From assembly GCF_013266735.1 (NCBI RefSeq), contig NZ_JABSNU010000005.1:248001-312000 (forward strand): a stretch of DNA of 64,000 nt, read 5' to 3'. The position numbers and the translations under genes are program-made. Position 1 is the first letter of the stretch. Every line of letters starts with the position of its first letter. Source of the DNA: Pedobacter foliorum (GTDB taxonomy: Bacteria; Bacteroidota; Bacteroidia; Sphingobacteriales; Sphingobacteriaceae). Of the stretch, positions 9,817-16,922 are shown piece after piece. The notes beneath the pieces are model-generated. The model made no database searches and was not told where the DNA came from. It saw nothing but the letters and a program-made list of their open reading frames with translations.

Positions 9817-10281
9817 TTATTTAGCAGGAACGAAATTGTAATCTATACTTTCGCCATTTCCTGAAATGACAGCCTGTATGTTTTTACCTTTTCTTTTGTA
9901 ACTAATTTTTTTAGGGAAATCATGTTGTGGGTTCTCGCATGTAAAACTGTCATTGCTTAGTTCTGTTAGTTTAAAGTAGGTTGGTTGCTTTTCGCCGGTA
10001 ACCATAACTACATAGAAAATGTCATTTCCTTTTACACTGAATTCCAGATTTTCTACAAAAATGGTTTTTTTACCTTTTTGTGTAACACCCTTGCCGGTCA
10101 ATTTAAGCGCTGAAGCTTTTGTCCATGTTTCATAACCCGATTCTCCAGATTGAGCATTTGTACGAATCCATTTGCCAACCAACCAATCTAGTTTTTTAAA
10201 TTTCTGTTGATTGCTTTCCTGTCCGTAGGCAGAGGTTATCATTAAAAGTGCAGGAATAAGAAGTAGTAATCTTGTTTTCAT
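9817..10281 (-). CDS. DUF6265-like secreted protein
   Basis: A 154-residue protein with a signal peptide (about 1-20, ending AYGQ). The mature part has KLDWLVGKWIR and, near the C-terminus, ENPQHDFPKKISY, a pattern I associate with DUF6265 beta-barrel proteins of unknown function, possibly lipocalin-like small-ligand binders. Its stop codon abuts the GH2 stop tail to tail, with no spacer. Confidence 0.7.
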   Translation of the reverse strand: MKTRLLLLIPALLMITSAYGQESNQQKFKKLDWLVGKWIRTNAQSGESGYETWTKASALKLTGKGVTQKGKKTIFVENLEFSVKGNDIFYVVMVTGEKQPTYFKLTELSNDSFTCENPQHDFPKKISYKRKGKNIQAVISGNGESIDYNFVPAK

Positions 10282-10347
10282 AATGTTTTTTTAACCAAAG
10301 ATAAGTGCCGTGTTTCGATTGGTATTGTACAAACCCGACAAGGCTAT

Positions 10348-11145
10348 TTACTTATTCAAAAAAAAGTTGGCCATGTTTTTCTCCTCAAAGAAATAGGAGG
10401 AAGGGTCTTCTCCCGTAAAGGCTTTGAAATTGCGTATAAAATGCGATTGATCGTAGTAACCGGATTGATAAACGATTTCCGTCCAGCTGTTCTTTTTCGA
10501 TTTGATCAGTTGAAAGATGTAATTGAACCTAATAATTCTTGAATAGTACTTAGGTGAAAGGCCTATATACTTTTTAAACAACCGTTCCAATTGTCGTTCA
10601 CTTACTTGAGCAACGGCAATCATTTCTGCAACAGAAGCCATTCCATTTGAGCTGAAAATAAGCTCTAATGTATCTTTTAGTGGATTTATAGTCGCATTTT
10701 CACTAAGTTCTAAAAAGTAACCATCTAAAACCTGTTTCAGGTGGTGCTCATCTTTAAATGGTAATAGCTTTTCTTTTAGTGTTGCCAGTTCATGGTTTGG
10801 AAAAGTATCCAGATCAACAATTTTATCCAGATAATTGACCATGTTGAGGTTAAAGAGTTGTGTTAATGCTGCGGGCTTTAGTTTGATGGCAAATGAGCCT
10901 GTAGGCCCTGTATTTTCCAAATAAAAGTAGCTACTGATTTGTCCGGCCAGTAAATTTGGCGTTTGCACGTACCACTCACCATTGGTTTTTGCTTTGTAAA
11001 CGCTCCCGTAATTGAATATAAGCTCAGTAAAACCATCAGGTACAATCTTTTCTACGTTGGGGGTCGGATCATCGTCCTGCATCATCCAATAGCATTCTAT
11101 AAGGTGTTCCAATTGGGGGTGAGGGTCAATTCTGGTGAATTTCAT
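10348..11145 (-). CDS. AraC-family transcriptional regulator
   Basis: A 265-residue regulator. The N-terminal half (ECYWMM, then KIVPDGFTELIFNYG) matches the DUF6597-type sensor part. The C-terminal AraC double helix-turn-helix spans about 160-255, with VAQVSERQLERLFKKYIG and IVYQSGYYDQSHFIRNFK as the two motifs. The protein is soluble. The next gene downstream is DUF6265-like, about 66 bases away; a regulatory link is possible but unproven. Confidence 0.88.
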   Translation of the reverse strand: MKFTRIDPHPQLEHLIECYWMMQDDDPTPNVEKIVPDGFTELIFNYGSVYKAKTNGEWYVQTPNLLAGQISSYFYLENTGPTGSFAIKLKPAALTQLFNLNMVNYLDKIVDLDTFPNHELATLKEKLLPFKDEHHLKQVLDGYFLELSENATINPLKDTLELIFSSNGMASVAEMIAVAQVSERQLERLFKKYIGLSPKYYSRIIRFNYIFQLIKSKKNSWTEIVYQSGYYDQSHFIRNFKAFTGEDPSSYFFEEKNMANFFLNK

Positions 11146-11170
11146 ACAACGAATCTATCCAAATAAGTTA

Positions 11171-11521
11171 TTATTTATCTTGTTGTGGCTGATTTTGAGC
11201 TATATTTTCAATTTCCTTATTCAGGAAAAAGGATAAGCCTGTTCTTATGAGCACTGTACCTGCAAGTATTCCCAAATCCTCAAATGTTGGATTGAGAATG
11301 GTGTCAATAATATCTGATGCGATTAAAAATTCCAGACCTAGTAGCAGATAATAACCAACCTCAATTTTAATCTGGACAGTTTTTTCTAAAGAGAGGGAGC
11401 GGTTGAGTCGGCCAAATTCATTGCCAATAAATTTAAGTAAACCAAGGGCTGCTCCATAACAAATGATTGCTATGCTAACGTAACTTATAATGTGCGATAT
11501 AGTTTGTAGTAGCTGCGACAT
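11171..11521 (-). CDS. DUF1622 family membrane protein
   Basis: A 116-residue integral membrane protein with three hydrophobic segments (about 10-30, 50-70, 80-100). LLLGLEFLIASDIIDTIL and the following GTVLIRTGLSFFLNKEI are the hallmark blocks of DUF1622. Function is unknown. It lies 2 bases after the stop of the upstream gene at 11524, so the two are probably co-transcribed. Confidence 0.85.
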   Translation of the reverse strand: MSQLLQTISHIISYVSIAIICYGAALGLLKFIGNEFGRLNRSLSLEKTVQIKIEVGYYLLLGLEFLIASDIIDTILNPTFEDLGILAGTVLIRTGLSFFLNKEIENIAQNQPQQDK

Positions 11522-11523
11522 TG

Positions 11524-11919
11524 TTACTCCATATATCCTTTGTTTTTTAATGATGTAAGGATTGCAGGCATACGTTCATCAAGAACAGTTACGATAATCA
11601 CTCCGTATGTTCCTCTTAATGGATATGCTTTGATCGCTGCAGAATCTTTCAGAACCTGTATTTCTTTGATGTCACTTTGTTCTAACACTTTAATCAGGCC
11701 TGGTTTGATTGAATCCGTTTTCAAGTCCTGTGAAGCACACCATTCTACAGTTTTACCTGCGCCTTTGATAACATACAGGGGAGACTTCTTTGAAGGCCCA
11801 CCAATTTGTGCTTTTGAATAAGAAGGTTTAGATTTTTTTGAAGTAAAAGACACTTGGGCTTGAGTCTCCAGGCAAAAGAAAGTAGTAGTGATAATTGCTA
11901 AAGGAAGTAAATATTTCAT
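11524..11919 (-). CDS. Small secreted protein resembling a TonB plug fragment
   Basis: About 131 residues from the preferred ATG at 11919, which begins an evident signal peptide (MKYLLPLAIITTT...ETQAQ); a start seven codons upstream would bury it. Near residues 80-110 it has DIKEIQVLKDSAAIKAY, then RGTYGVIIVTV, closely matching the end of SusC/TonB-dependent plug domains (xIESIxVLKDASAxAxYG, then RGAxGVIxVTT). No barrel follows, so it cannot be a receptor. It may be a stand-alone plug-like protein, in a probable operon with the DUF1622 gene. Confidence 0.7.
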   Translation of the reverse strand: MKYLLPLAIITTTFFCLETQAQVSFTSKKSKPSYSKAQIGGPSKKSPLYVIKGAGKTVEWCASQDLKTDSIKPGLIKVLEQSDIKEIQVLKDSAAIKAYPLRGTYGVIIVTVLDERMPAILTSLKNKGYME

Positions 11920-12081
11920 CTCTATTATTTTAAGGCTCATACTAAAGATACAATTTATGTATGCAATTATTAAATTTACTTATTGTATTACAACCTCTAT
12001 TTTTTTAAAAATGAAAGTATTTTTTTGCTAAAATTTATATAGATTGAAGTAATGCTTAGATTTGAATTATAGAAAGAGAAT

Positions 12082-12975
12082 ATGCAAAAGATTTATATGG
12101 GAGATGCGGGACCAAAAGTGTCCCCAGCAGTTTATGGTTTTTATAGATGGGATGACGTTAAAGATGCCGATGCTACTTTAAAAAAGATTTTTCATTTGTG
12201 CATGGAGTTAGGTATTAACACCTTTGAACATGGCGATAGTCATGGCTCTGAGAGATGTGAATCTTTGTTTGGTGAACTACTTAAAGAGGGGGCTTTTAAA
12301 AGAGAAGAGGTTGTTTTGTTTAGTAAATGTGGATTAAGACTTCCTCATGCTCAAAATCCGGATATTAGAGTTAAGCATTATGATACCTCATCTGCTCATA
12401 TTATTGCCAGCGTTGAGCGGTCATTAAAAAACTTGAAAACCGATTACATTGATATCTTTTTGTTAGACAGACTTGATCCAATTTCTAATTTGGAGGAAAC
12501 TGCATTAACATTAGATAGGTTAAAAGAATCTGGTAAGATTAAAAATATTGGTGTAGCAAATTTCTCAGTTTTTCAGCACCAACTCTTAACGTCATACTTA
12601 ACAAAGCCTATAGTAACCAATCATATTGAATTGAATCTTTTAAATATGCAGGCACTTGATAACGGTCAGATTGATTATATCAAACAACGTTACATGCGCC
12701 CATTAGCCTATGCTCCTTTAGCAGAAGGAAGAATTGCTGCCGGAATGGATGTACAGGCTGTTAAAGTGCGCGAGAAGCTAGAAGAATTGAGTGCTAAGTA
12801 TAATGTTCACATTGAGTCATTAGCTGTAGCATGGTTGGTTAAGCTAGGTGCATTGCCACTTATTGGTACTACAAATGAACAAAGAATAAAAAATGCAGTA
12901 AATGCTTTTACCATTGAACTTGATCATCAGGATTGGTATGAGTTGTATAATGTATCTGTAGAAAATAGAGCTTAA
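12082..12975 (+). CDS. Aldo/keto reductase-like protein, catalytic tetrad altered
   Basis: A 297-residue protein that aligns along its length with E. coli YdhF-type aldo/keto reductases (HYDTSSAHIIASVERSLKNL; GVANFSVFQ). The family catalytic tetrad is Asp-Tyr-Lys-His. Here the first motif reads FEHGDSHG, so Asp becomes Glu49 and Tyr becomes His54. Lys82 is kept in FSKCG. The His of LLIHRPDP becomes Asp129 in LLDRLDP. Three of four positions are changed while the fold and the C-terminal NADPH-binding end are kept. Normal reductase activity is unlikely; a changed chemistry or a binding role is inferred. Confidence 0.85.
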   Translation: MQKIYMGDAGPKVSPAVYGFYRWDDVKDADATLKKIFHLCMELGINTFEHGDSHGSERCESLFGELLKEGAFKREEVVLFSKCGLRLPHAQNPDIRVKHYDTSSAHIIASVERSLKNLKTDYIDIFLLDRLDPISNLEETALTLDRLKESGKIKNIGVANFSVFQHQLLTSYLTKPIVTNHIELNLLNMQALDNGQIDYIKQRYMRPLAYAPLAEGRIAAGMDVQAVKVREKLEELSAKYNVHIESLAVAWLVKLGALPLIGTTNEQRIKNAVNAFTIELDHQDWYELYNVSVENRA

Positions 12976-13030
12976 CACAAGTTGTAAATTATTTTTTTTT
13001 AAAAATAGTAGGTAATCTAATTTACAATTG

Positions 13031-13038
13031 TATCTTTG
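13031..13038 (+). promoter_or_regulatory. Putative -7 promoter box
   Basis: TATCTTTG matches the Bacteroidota TAnnTTTG -7 consensus exactly. It lies about 20 bases before a compact terminator-like hairpin, with no gene between. A 10-base inverted repeat (TTGTAAATTA at 12982-12991 and its complement at 13018-13027) ends just upstream. No convincing -33 element is visible. Confidence 0.4.
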
Positions 13039-13044
13039 TTGTGA

Positions 13045-13097
13045 GAGCGTTAATTTAAGCGGGAGTGACCATCATGGTTTATTCCCGCTTTCTTTTT
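13045..13097 (+). ncRNA. Candidate small RNA or isolated terminator hairpin
   Basis: A stem AAGCGGGA (13057-13064) pairs with TCCCGCTT (13083-13090); inside it ACCA pairs with TGGT around a TCA loop, separated by a small internal loop. A T-rich run follows. With the -7 box at 13031 this would make a transcript of about 50 bases. Alternatively it is only the terminator of the aldo/keto reductase transcript, whose stop is 80 bases upstream. Confidence 0.4.
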
Positions 13098-13690
13098 TTA
13101 GCCGATTTTTTTTCTGAAAATAGGCAGTAAGATTTCCATAGTTTTTATCTCTGTATCATGATTCAATGCCGAAATTTTTTGAGCATGGATTAAATAATAT
13201 CATCATTTATTAAGGTGGATAAATTGGTCGGTACCCAGTCGATGCCGTTCTAATTTACCTGAGGAATCGACTTGGTACTGGTGCACACCTCTTGCGGACT
13301 TTCTGCGCAGCTTCTGCGAGAAAAAGTCCCTTTTTGTGCATGAGGTCCGCAGGATCTGCGCAGAAGCTACGGAGGAGGCCGGAGCAGCATAGCTTGGTGC
13401 GTACAACCAAAAGCGATAAGATTTGGTAATAGTTGAGTAAGGAGGGAGGATGTATTTTAGTGTTGTAGCTCAAATTGGTTGGTGCTACATCAAAAGCTTA
13501 ATTTTTTTATGGTTTTTAAGTGGCTGATATTGAGGTGAAACCCAACTAATGGGTTCTAAAAGGATGTTTTTTAGTAGGAATTAGTGTTTTAATGTTTGCA
13601 AGGAAATGAATTATTTCTATTTTTGCAGCCTTGGCTGATGAAGCTGGGAATAAAAAAAAAGTAAAGTTAGCTTTTACGAAAATAAAGTTG
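13098..13690. other. Gene-poor stretch with imperfect inverted repeats
   Basis: No credible coding region is seen. A 12-of-13 inverted repeat has arms at 13231-13243 and 13266-13278. A second perfect 10-base pair, AGCTTCTGCG, has arms at 13309-13318 and 13359-13368, and CTGCGCAG occurs near both arms. The local G+C is higher than the flanks. It could be a worn dispersed repeat; small minus-strand frames here look accidental. Confidence 0.45.
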
Positions 13691-13698
13691 TTACTTTG
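13691..13698 (+). promoter_or_regulatory. Possible promoter -7 box of the tRNA-Pro cluster
   Basis: TTACTTTG differs from TAnnTTTG at one position and lies 38 bases before the first tRNA. A small hairpin (CCCTT with AAGGG, 13703-13717) sits where the transcript would begin. Weakly supported. Confidence 0.3.
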
Positions 13699-13736
13699 CA
13701 ATCCCTTCGAAAAAGGGAAAAAAGAAGATACCAGTT

Positions 13737-13810
13737 CGGGGTGTAGCGTAGCCCGGTATCGCGCCTGCTTTGGGAGCAGGAGGTCGTAGGTTCGAATCCT
13801 GCCACCCCGA
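13737..13810 (+). tRNA. tRNA-Pro(TGG), copy 1
   Basis: The cloverleaf is readable by eye: acceptor stem CGGGGTG (13737-13743) pairs with CACCCCG (13803-13809), with discriminator A at 13810. The anticodon stem CCTGC/GCAGG encloses the loop TTTGGGA, giving anticodon TGG for proline. The T-arm has GGTTCGAATCC. CCA is not encoded. It is the first of three tandem copies in a 128-base repeat. Confidence 0.97.
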
Positions 13811-13992
13811 CACAACTACTTAGATAAGTAGTTTAATATTGACCAGTAAAAACAGATACCAGTTCGGGGTGTAGCGTAGCCCGGTATCGCGCCTGCTTTG
13901 GGAGCAGGAGGTCGTAGGTTCGAATCCTGCCACCCCGACACAACTACTTAGATGAGTAGTTTAATATTGACCAGTAAAAACAGATACCAGTT
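13811..13992 (+). repeat. Tandem 128-base tRNA units with palindromic spacer
   Basis: The tRNA starts are spaced exactly 128 bases apart (13737, 13865, 13993), and the two spacers are nearly identical. Each spacer begins with an AACTACTT/AAGTAGTT palindrome; in the second copy one A becomes G, which keeps a G-U pair. The homology extends about 11 bases (AGATACCAGTT) before each tRNA. This shows recent tandem duplication. The span covers spacer 1, copy 2 and spacer 2. Confidence 0.85.
13865..13938 (+). tRNA. tRNA-Pro(TGG), copy 2
   Basis: Sequence identical to copy 1 over the tRNA body: acceptor CGGGGTG with CACCCCG, anticodon TGG, discriminator A at 13938, no encoded CCA. Confidence 0.97.
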
Positions 13993-14066
13993 CGGGATGT
14001 AGCGTAGCCCGGTATCGCGCCTGCTTTGGGAGCAGGAGGTCGTAGGTTCGAATCCTGCCATCCCGA
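13993..14066 (+). tRNA. tRNA-Pro(TGG), copy 3 with compensated acceptor pair
   Basis: Same as copies 1 and 2 except that the acceptor stem reads CGGGATG and pairs with CATCCCG, so one G-C pair is replaced by A-T on both strands of the stem. Anticodon TGG, discriminator A at 14066. The paired change shows the copy is still under selection for folding. Confidence 0.97.
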
Positions 14067-14084
14067 CTTAAAATGTTAAAACAG

Positions 14085-14112
14085 AAAAAAGAGGCCTTTG
14101 CCTCTTTTTTCG
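14085..14112 (+). terminator. Rho-independent terminator of the tRNA cluster
   Basis: AAAAAAGAGGC (14085-14095), loop CTTT, then GCCTCTTTTTT (14100-14110): a perfect 11-base stem ending in a T run, 18 bases after the third tRNA. Confidence 0.88.
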
Positions 14113-14448
14113 TTTATACAGCTCTGCAATGGTGGGAATTATTCGATATGTGACCGCTGTTTTCAATTTGCCTTTCACAGCAGGTAATTTAATTTCTAAT
14201 ATCTACTTTTTAAAATTTATCAATTGCTTAGGCATCTTAACCTTGTTAAGCGGGGTATGACTAGTATAATTGGTTCTTAACTTCACTATTAAATAATAAT
14301 ATTTAGTATTTATAATTATGTATGTACATTGGTGTATTGATCTTTGTAAGATCCTTATCTAGTGATAAATTTTGATTGCATGATTAACTTAATTATGTTA
14401 AAAACTCAACGACAATTAATATCGGTTAATGGACCAGATTGTTTTAGA
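14111..14448. other. Intergenic stretch before the beta-helix gene
   Basis: AT-rich, non-coding as far as I can see. It should hold the promoter of the gene at 14449, but I find no exact TAnnTTTG box near the start. An in-frame ATG at 14362 would add 29 residues in front of the signal peptide and is considered part of the leader. Confidence 0.4.
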
Positions 14449-16584
14449 ATGCTCAGGTTCAAATTAGTCTTTAGCGTTCTTTTATCTTTCTTTACGCTGC
14501 AAGTATCGGCGCTTGATCTGTATGTATCAGTAAGGGGGAACGATCATTGGTCAGGTAAACTTGCAAAGGCCAATTCTGCAAACACTGATGGGCCTTTTGC
14601 CAGTATAACAGCAGCGAAAGAGGCGATAAGAAAATATAAAAACACCCATGTTTTAAATGAGCAGGTGACTGTTTTTATTGAGGAAGGCACCTATTTTTTA
14701 AGTGAAACCATAGAATTAAACCCAGAGGATTCGGGTAGCGAGAGGTATCCTGTAAAATACATAGGAAAAGGTAAGGGAGTTGTTTTTATTGGTGGTATTC
14801 CAATTGAGAAATGGGAAAGTGAAAATGGTTTATGGGTGGCCATATTGGATAAATCCCTCGTAAATCAGTATCATTTTGAGCAATTGTATATTGATGGTTT
14901 GCGCGCCCAAAGAGCCAGGACACCGAATCAGGGTTTTTATTCACCGAAAAACATAAAGGAAACTGTGCTGGAGAAAGGTACTGGGAGCGTAGCAGATAAG
15001 GCTGAGCAGCAAGTATATTTGAGGGCCGGACAATCGGATTGGCTTAAAAGTATTACTGGGTCTGAAATCAATAATGCCGTGGTTACTTTTTATCATAAAT
15101 GGGATAATACACGTAAGTATATTGCTGATGTTAATCTTCAAGATTCCAGTCTCACCATAAAGGGCAAAGGGATGAAACCTTGGAATCCAATAAATGAAAA
15201 GTCACTTTATATTGCCGAAAATTTTAAAGCGGCCTTGGATACTGCCGGCGAATGGTATCTGGAACCATCCGGTAGGTTGTATTATATGCCTCTAAAAGAT
15301 CAAAAAATGGATCAGGTTAGTGCATACGTACCTACTTTGCAGCAATTGCTGGTTATTAATGGTAATTCAGAACATCCGGTAAGTAATGTCAGTTTTCAAA
15401 ACATTGCCTTTAAAGTGTCTGGTTATAAACTTCCTTTGCTAGGTCAGGATGCTGTGCAATTGGCGGCGCCAACATTGGCAGCTATTATGCTTGATTATGC
15501 AGATGGGGTTAATTTTATAAATTGTGAAATTGCAAATACAGGTGCCAACGCGATCTGGTTCAGGACTGGCTGTTTAAACAGTTCAATATCTCAAAGCTAT
15601 ATGCACGATTTAGGGGCTGGTGGTGTTAAGGTTGGTGTATTTGAGGTGCCTGCAAACCGAAACGAAGTTACCCGGAATATTACTGTTGATAATTGCATTA
15701 TTCAATCGGGAGGCTACATATTTCCATGCGCGGCAGGTGTAGCGATTTTCCATGCGGCTGATAATAGGATCAGACATAACGATATTGGCGATTTTAGGTA
15801 CACAGGTGTATCAGTTGGCTGGGTATGGGGATACAAGGAAAGTTTGGCAACGGGAAATGTAATCGAGTACAATCATATACATCACTTGGGTTGGGGCGAG
15901 CTCAGTGATATGGGAGGGGTATATACTTTAGGGATCTCACCGGGTACGGTGATTCGCAATAATGTTATCCATCATGTTTTTTCTTATACCTATGGCGGCT
16001 GGGGCTTATATACTGATGAAGGATCAAGCAATATTCTCATGGAGAATAATTTGGTTTATCTAACTAAAAGCACCGGCTTTCATCAGCATTATGGTGAAAA
16101 TAACACCATTAGGAATAATATTTTTGCCTTCGGTAAAGAAGCACAGATACAATTGACCAGGCCAGAAGATCATTTATCATTTAGGCTAACTAATAATATC
16201 GTCTATTATAATCAGGGCGACTTGTTTCAAAAAAATATGAATAAATCGTGGGAGAAAACAATAACCCTTATTGATTCTAATGTGTATTGGAACAGCGCTA
16301 ATCAGACTGTTGCTTTTCCTGACGGGAATAGTGGCGCATGGCAGGCTAAAGCGCATGATCTTCATTCGGTAATTGCAGATCCTGGATTTGTTAATGCTGA
16401 CAAGTTTGATTTCCGCATTAAAAATAGGAAGTTAACAGATCGTATTGGCTTTAAGACTTTTGACTATAAGCAGGCGGGAGTATATGGAGGGGCTGCCTGG
16501 AAAAATAAGGCAAGCCTGTCGCAGGCAAAACAAAAAGCATTTGACCTGTTACTGGCAAATCAAGATATGAAGTTTAATGATTGA
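14449..16584 (+). CDS. Secreted right-handed beta-helix enzyme, GH141-like
   Basis: About 711 residues from the ATG at 14449, chosen because it begins a signal peptide (MLRFKLVFSVLLSFF...VSA); an upstream in-frame ATG at 14362 would put 29 polar residues before it. The mature N-terminus (LYVSVRGNDHWSG, then TDGPFASITAAKEAIR, VTVFIEEGTYFLSETI) is the pattern of GH141-type and related beta-helix carbohydrate enzymes. The centre holds repeated NxIxxN/H coils (RHNDIGDFRYTGVSVGW, YNHIHHLGWGE, MENNLVYLTKS). GH141 includes fucosidase and xylanase activities; the substrate here is unknown. A terminator follows directly. Confidence 0.82.
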   Translation: MLRFKLVFSVLLSFFTLQVSALDLYVSVRGNDHWSGKLAKANSANTDGPFASITAAKEAIRKYKNTHVLNEQVTVFIEEGTYFLSETIELNPEDSGSERYPVKYIGKGKGVVFIGGIPIEKWESENGLWVAILDKSLVNQYHFEQLYIDGLRAQRARTPNQGFYSPKNIKETVLEKGTGSVADKAEQQVYLRAGQSDWLKSITGSEINNAVVTFYHKWDNTRKYIADVNLQDSSLTIKGKGMKPWNPINEKSLYIAENFKAALDTAGEWYLEPSGRLYYMPLKDQKMDQVSAYVPTLQQLLVINGNSEHPVSNVSFQNIAFKVSGYKLPLLGQDAVQLAAPTLAAIMLDYADGVNFINCEIANTGANAIWFRTGCLNSSISQSYMHDLGAGGVKVGVFEVPANRNEVTRNITVDNCIIQSGGYIFPCAAGVAIFHAADNRIRHNDIGDFRYTGVSVGWVWGYKESLATGNVIEYNHIHHLGWGELSDMGGVYTLGISPGTVIRNNVIHHVFSYTYGGWGLYTDEGSSNILMENNLVYLTKSTGFHQHYGENNTIRNNIFAFGKEAQIQLTRPEDHLSFRLTNNIVYYNQGDLFQKNMNKSWEKTITLIDSNVYWNSANQTVAFPDGNSGAWQAKAHDLHSVIADPGFVNADKFDFRIKNRKLTDRIGFKTFDYKQAGVYGGAAWKNKASLSQAKQKAFDLLLANQDMKFND

Positions 16585-16591
16585 TGGATAG

Positions 16592-16620
16592 GCCTTTAAA
16601 TCGTAAGATTTAAAGGCTTC
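16592..16620 (+). terminator. Terminator of the beta-helix gene
   Basis: GCCTTTAAATC (16592-16602), loop GTAA, GATTTAAAGGC (16607-16617): a perfect 11-base stem 8 bases after the stop codon, followed by a T-rich stretch. The loop and stem also allow bidirectional use. Confidence 0.8.
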
Positions 16621-16649
16621 ATTGTTTTATATAAATTAAAATAATTTTA

Positions 16650-16657
16650 TATATTTG
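16650..16657 (+). promoter_or_regulatory. Putative -7 box of the rtcB operon
   Basis: TATATTTG is an exact TAnnTTTG match. Transcription would start near 16663, leaving a leader of about 260 bases before the next long gene at 16923. No clear -33 element was found in the very AT-rich upstream DNA. Confidence 0.5.
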
Positions 16658-16662
16658 CATCC

Positions 16663-16922
16663 AATTCTTGATTTGTTAATCATTTAAATATCAAGGAATC
16701 ATGACAGAGCATATCTACATATCGTCCCTTTCGCTCATTGCCTAAATAGGCGGTCAAATCCACTGTTTTATTGAATAATTAAGCGGTTGCATGAGTAACT
16801 CTTGCAATGTTTGTCTGCCCAATTTATGGGATTTTTCTGAGCACTTTTAAATGGGTATATCCTTACACAAGGACGAACTGAGATCAGAAATCAAATTCAA
16901 TAAAAATTAAAATGAAAGTGTG
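16663..16922 (+). promoter_or_regulatory. Long structured 5' leader of the rtcB operon
   Basis: Several local hairpins can be drawn: CTTGAT/ATCAAG (16667-16672 with 16690-16695), GCCT/AGGC (16740-16751), TTGCAtGAG/CTCtTGCAA (16787-16807), CCCA/TGGG (16818-16830) and TCCTT/AAGGA (16860-16873). The leader is less AT-rich than the flanks from 16700 on. It also contains a 14-codon frame and, right before the gene, a three-codon ATGAAAGTGTGATG overlap. Known rtcB operons in enterobacteria carry Y-RNA-like genes; I see no tRNA-like T-arm here, so homology is not claimed. Confidence 0.5.
16701..16745 (+). CDS. Possible 14-residue leader peptide
   Basis: ATG at 16701 is preceded by AAGGA (16693-16697) at good spacing and encodes MTEHIYISSLSLIA before TAA. 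The first leader hairpin (3' arm 16690-16695) would cover part of that ribosome site. With most genes here lacking a strong ribosome site, this one stands out; still, a frame this short can arise by chance. Confidence 0.3.
   Translation: MTEHIYISSLSLIA

Noticed and set aside
12982..13027. 10-base inverted repeat as terminator of the reductase gene
   Set aside because: The 26-base loop and lack of a T run after the second arm make it a poor terminator; the hairpin at 13057 fits better.
13203..13473. Two short overlapping minus-strand frames
   Set aside because: They lie in the inverted-repeat gap, overlap each other in different frames, and have no ribosome site or protein-like composition.
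13546..13815. 89-codon minus-strand frame
   Set aside because: It runs antisense through the first tRNA-Pro. The GGRIRTYDLLLPKQ-type sequence is a well-known false protein from tRNA-Pro complement.
16740..16770. tRNA-like T-arm (GGTCAAATCC) in the rtcB leader
   Set aside because: Only two base pairs of stem can form, so a tRNA-like or Y-RNA-like module is not supported.
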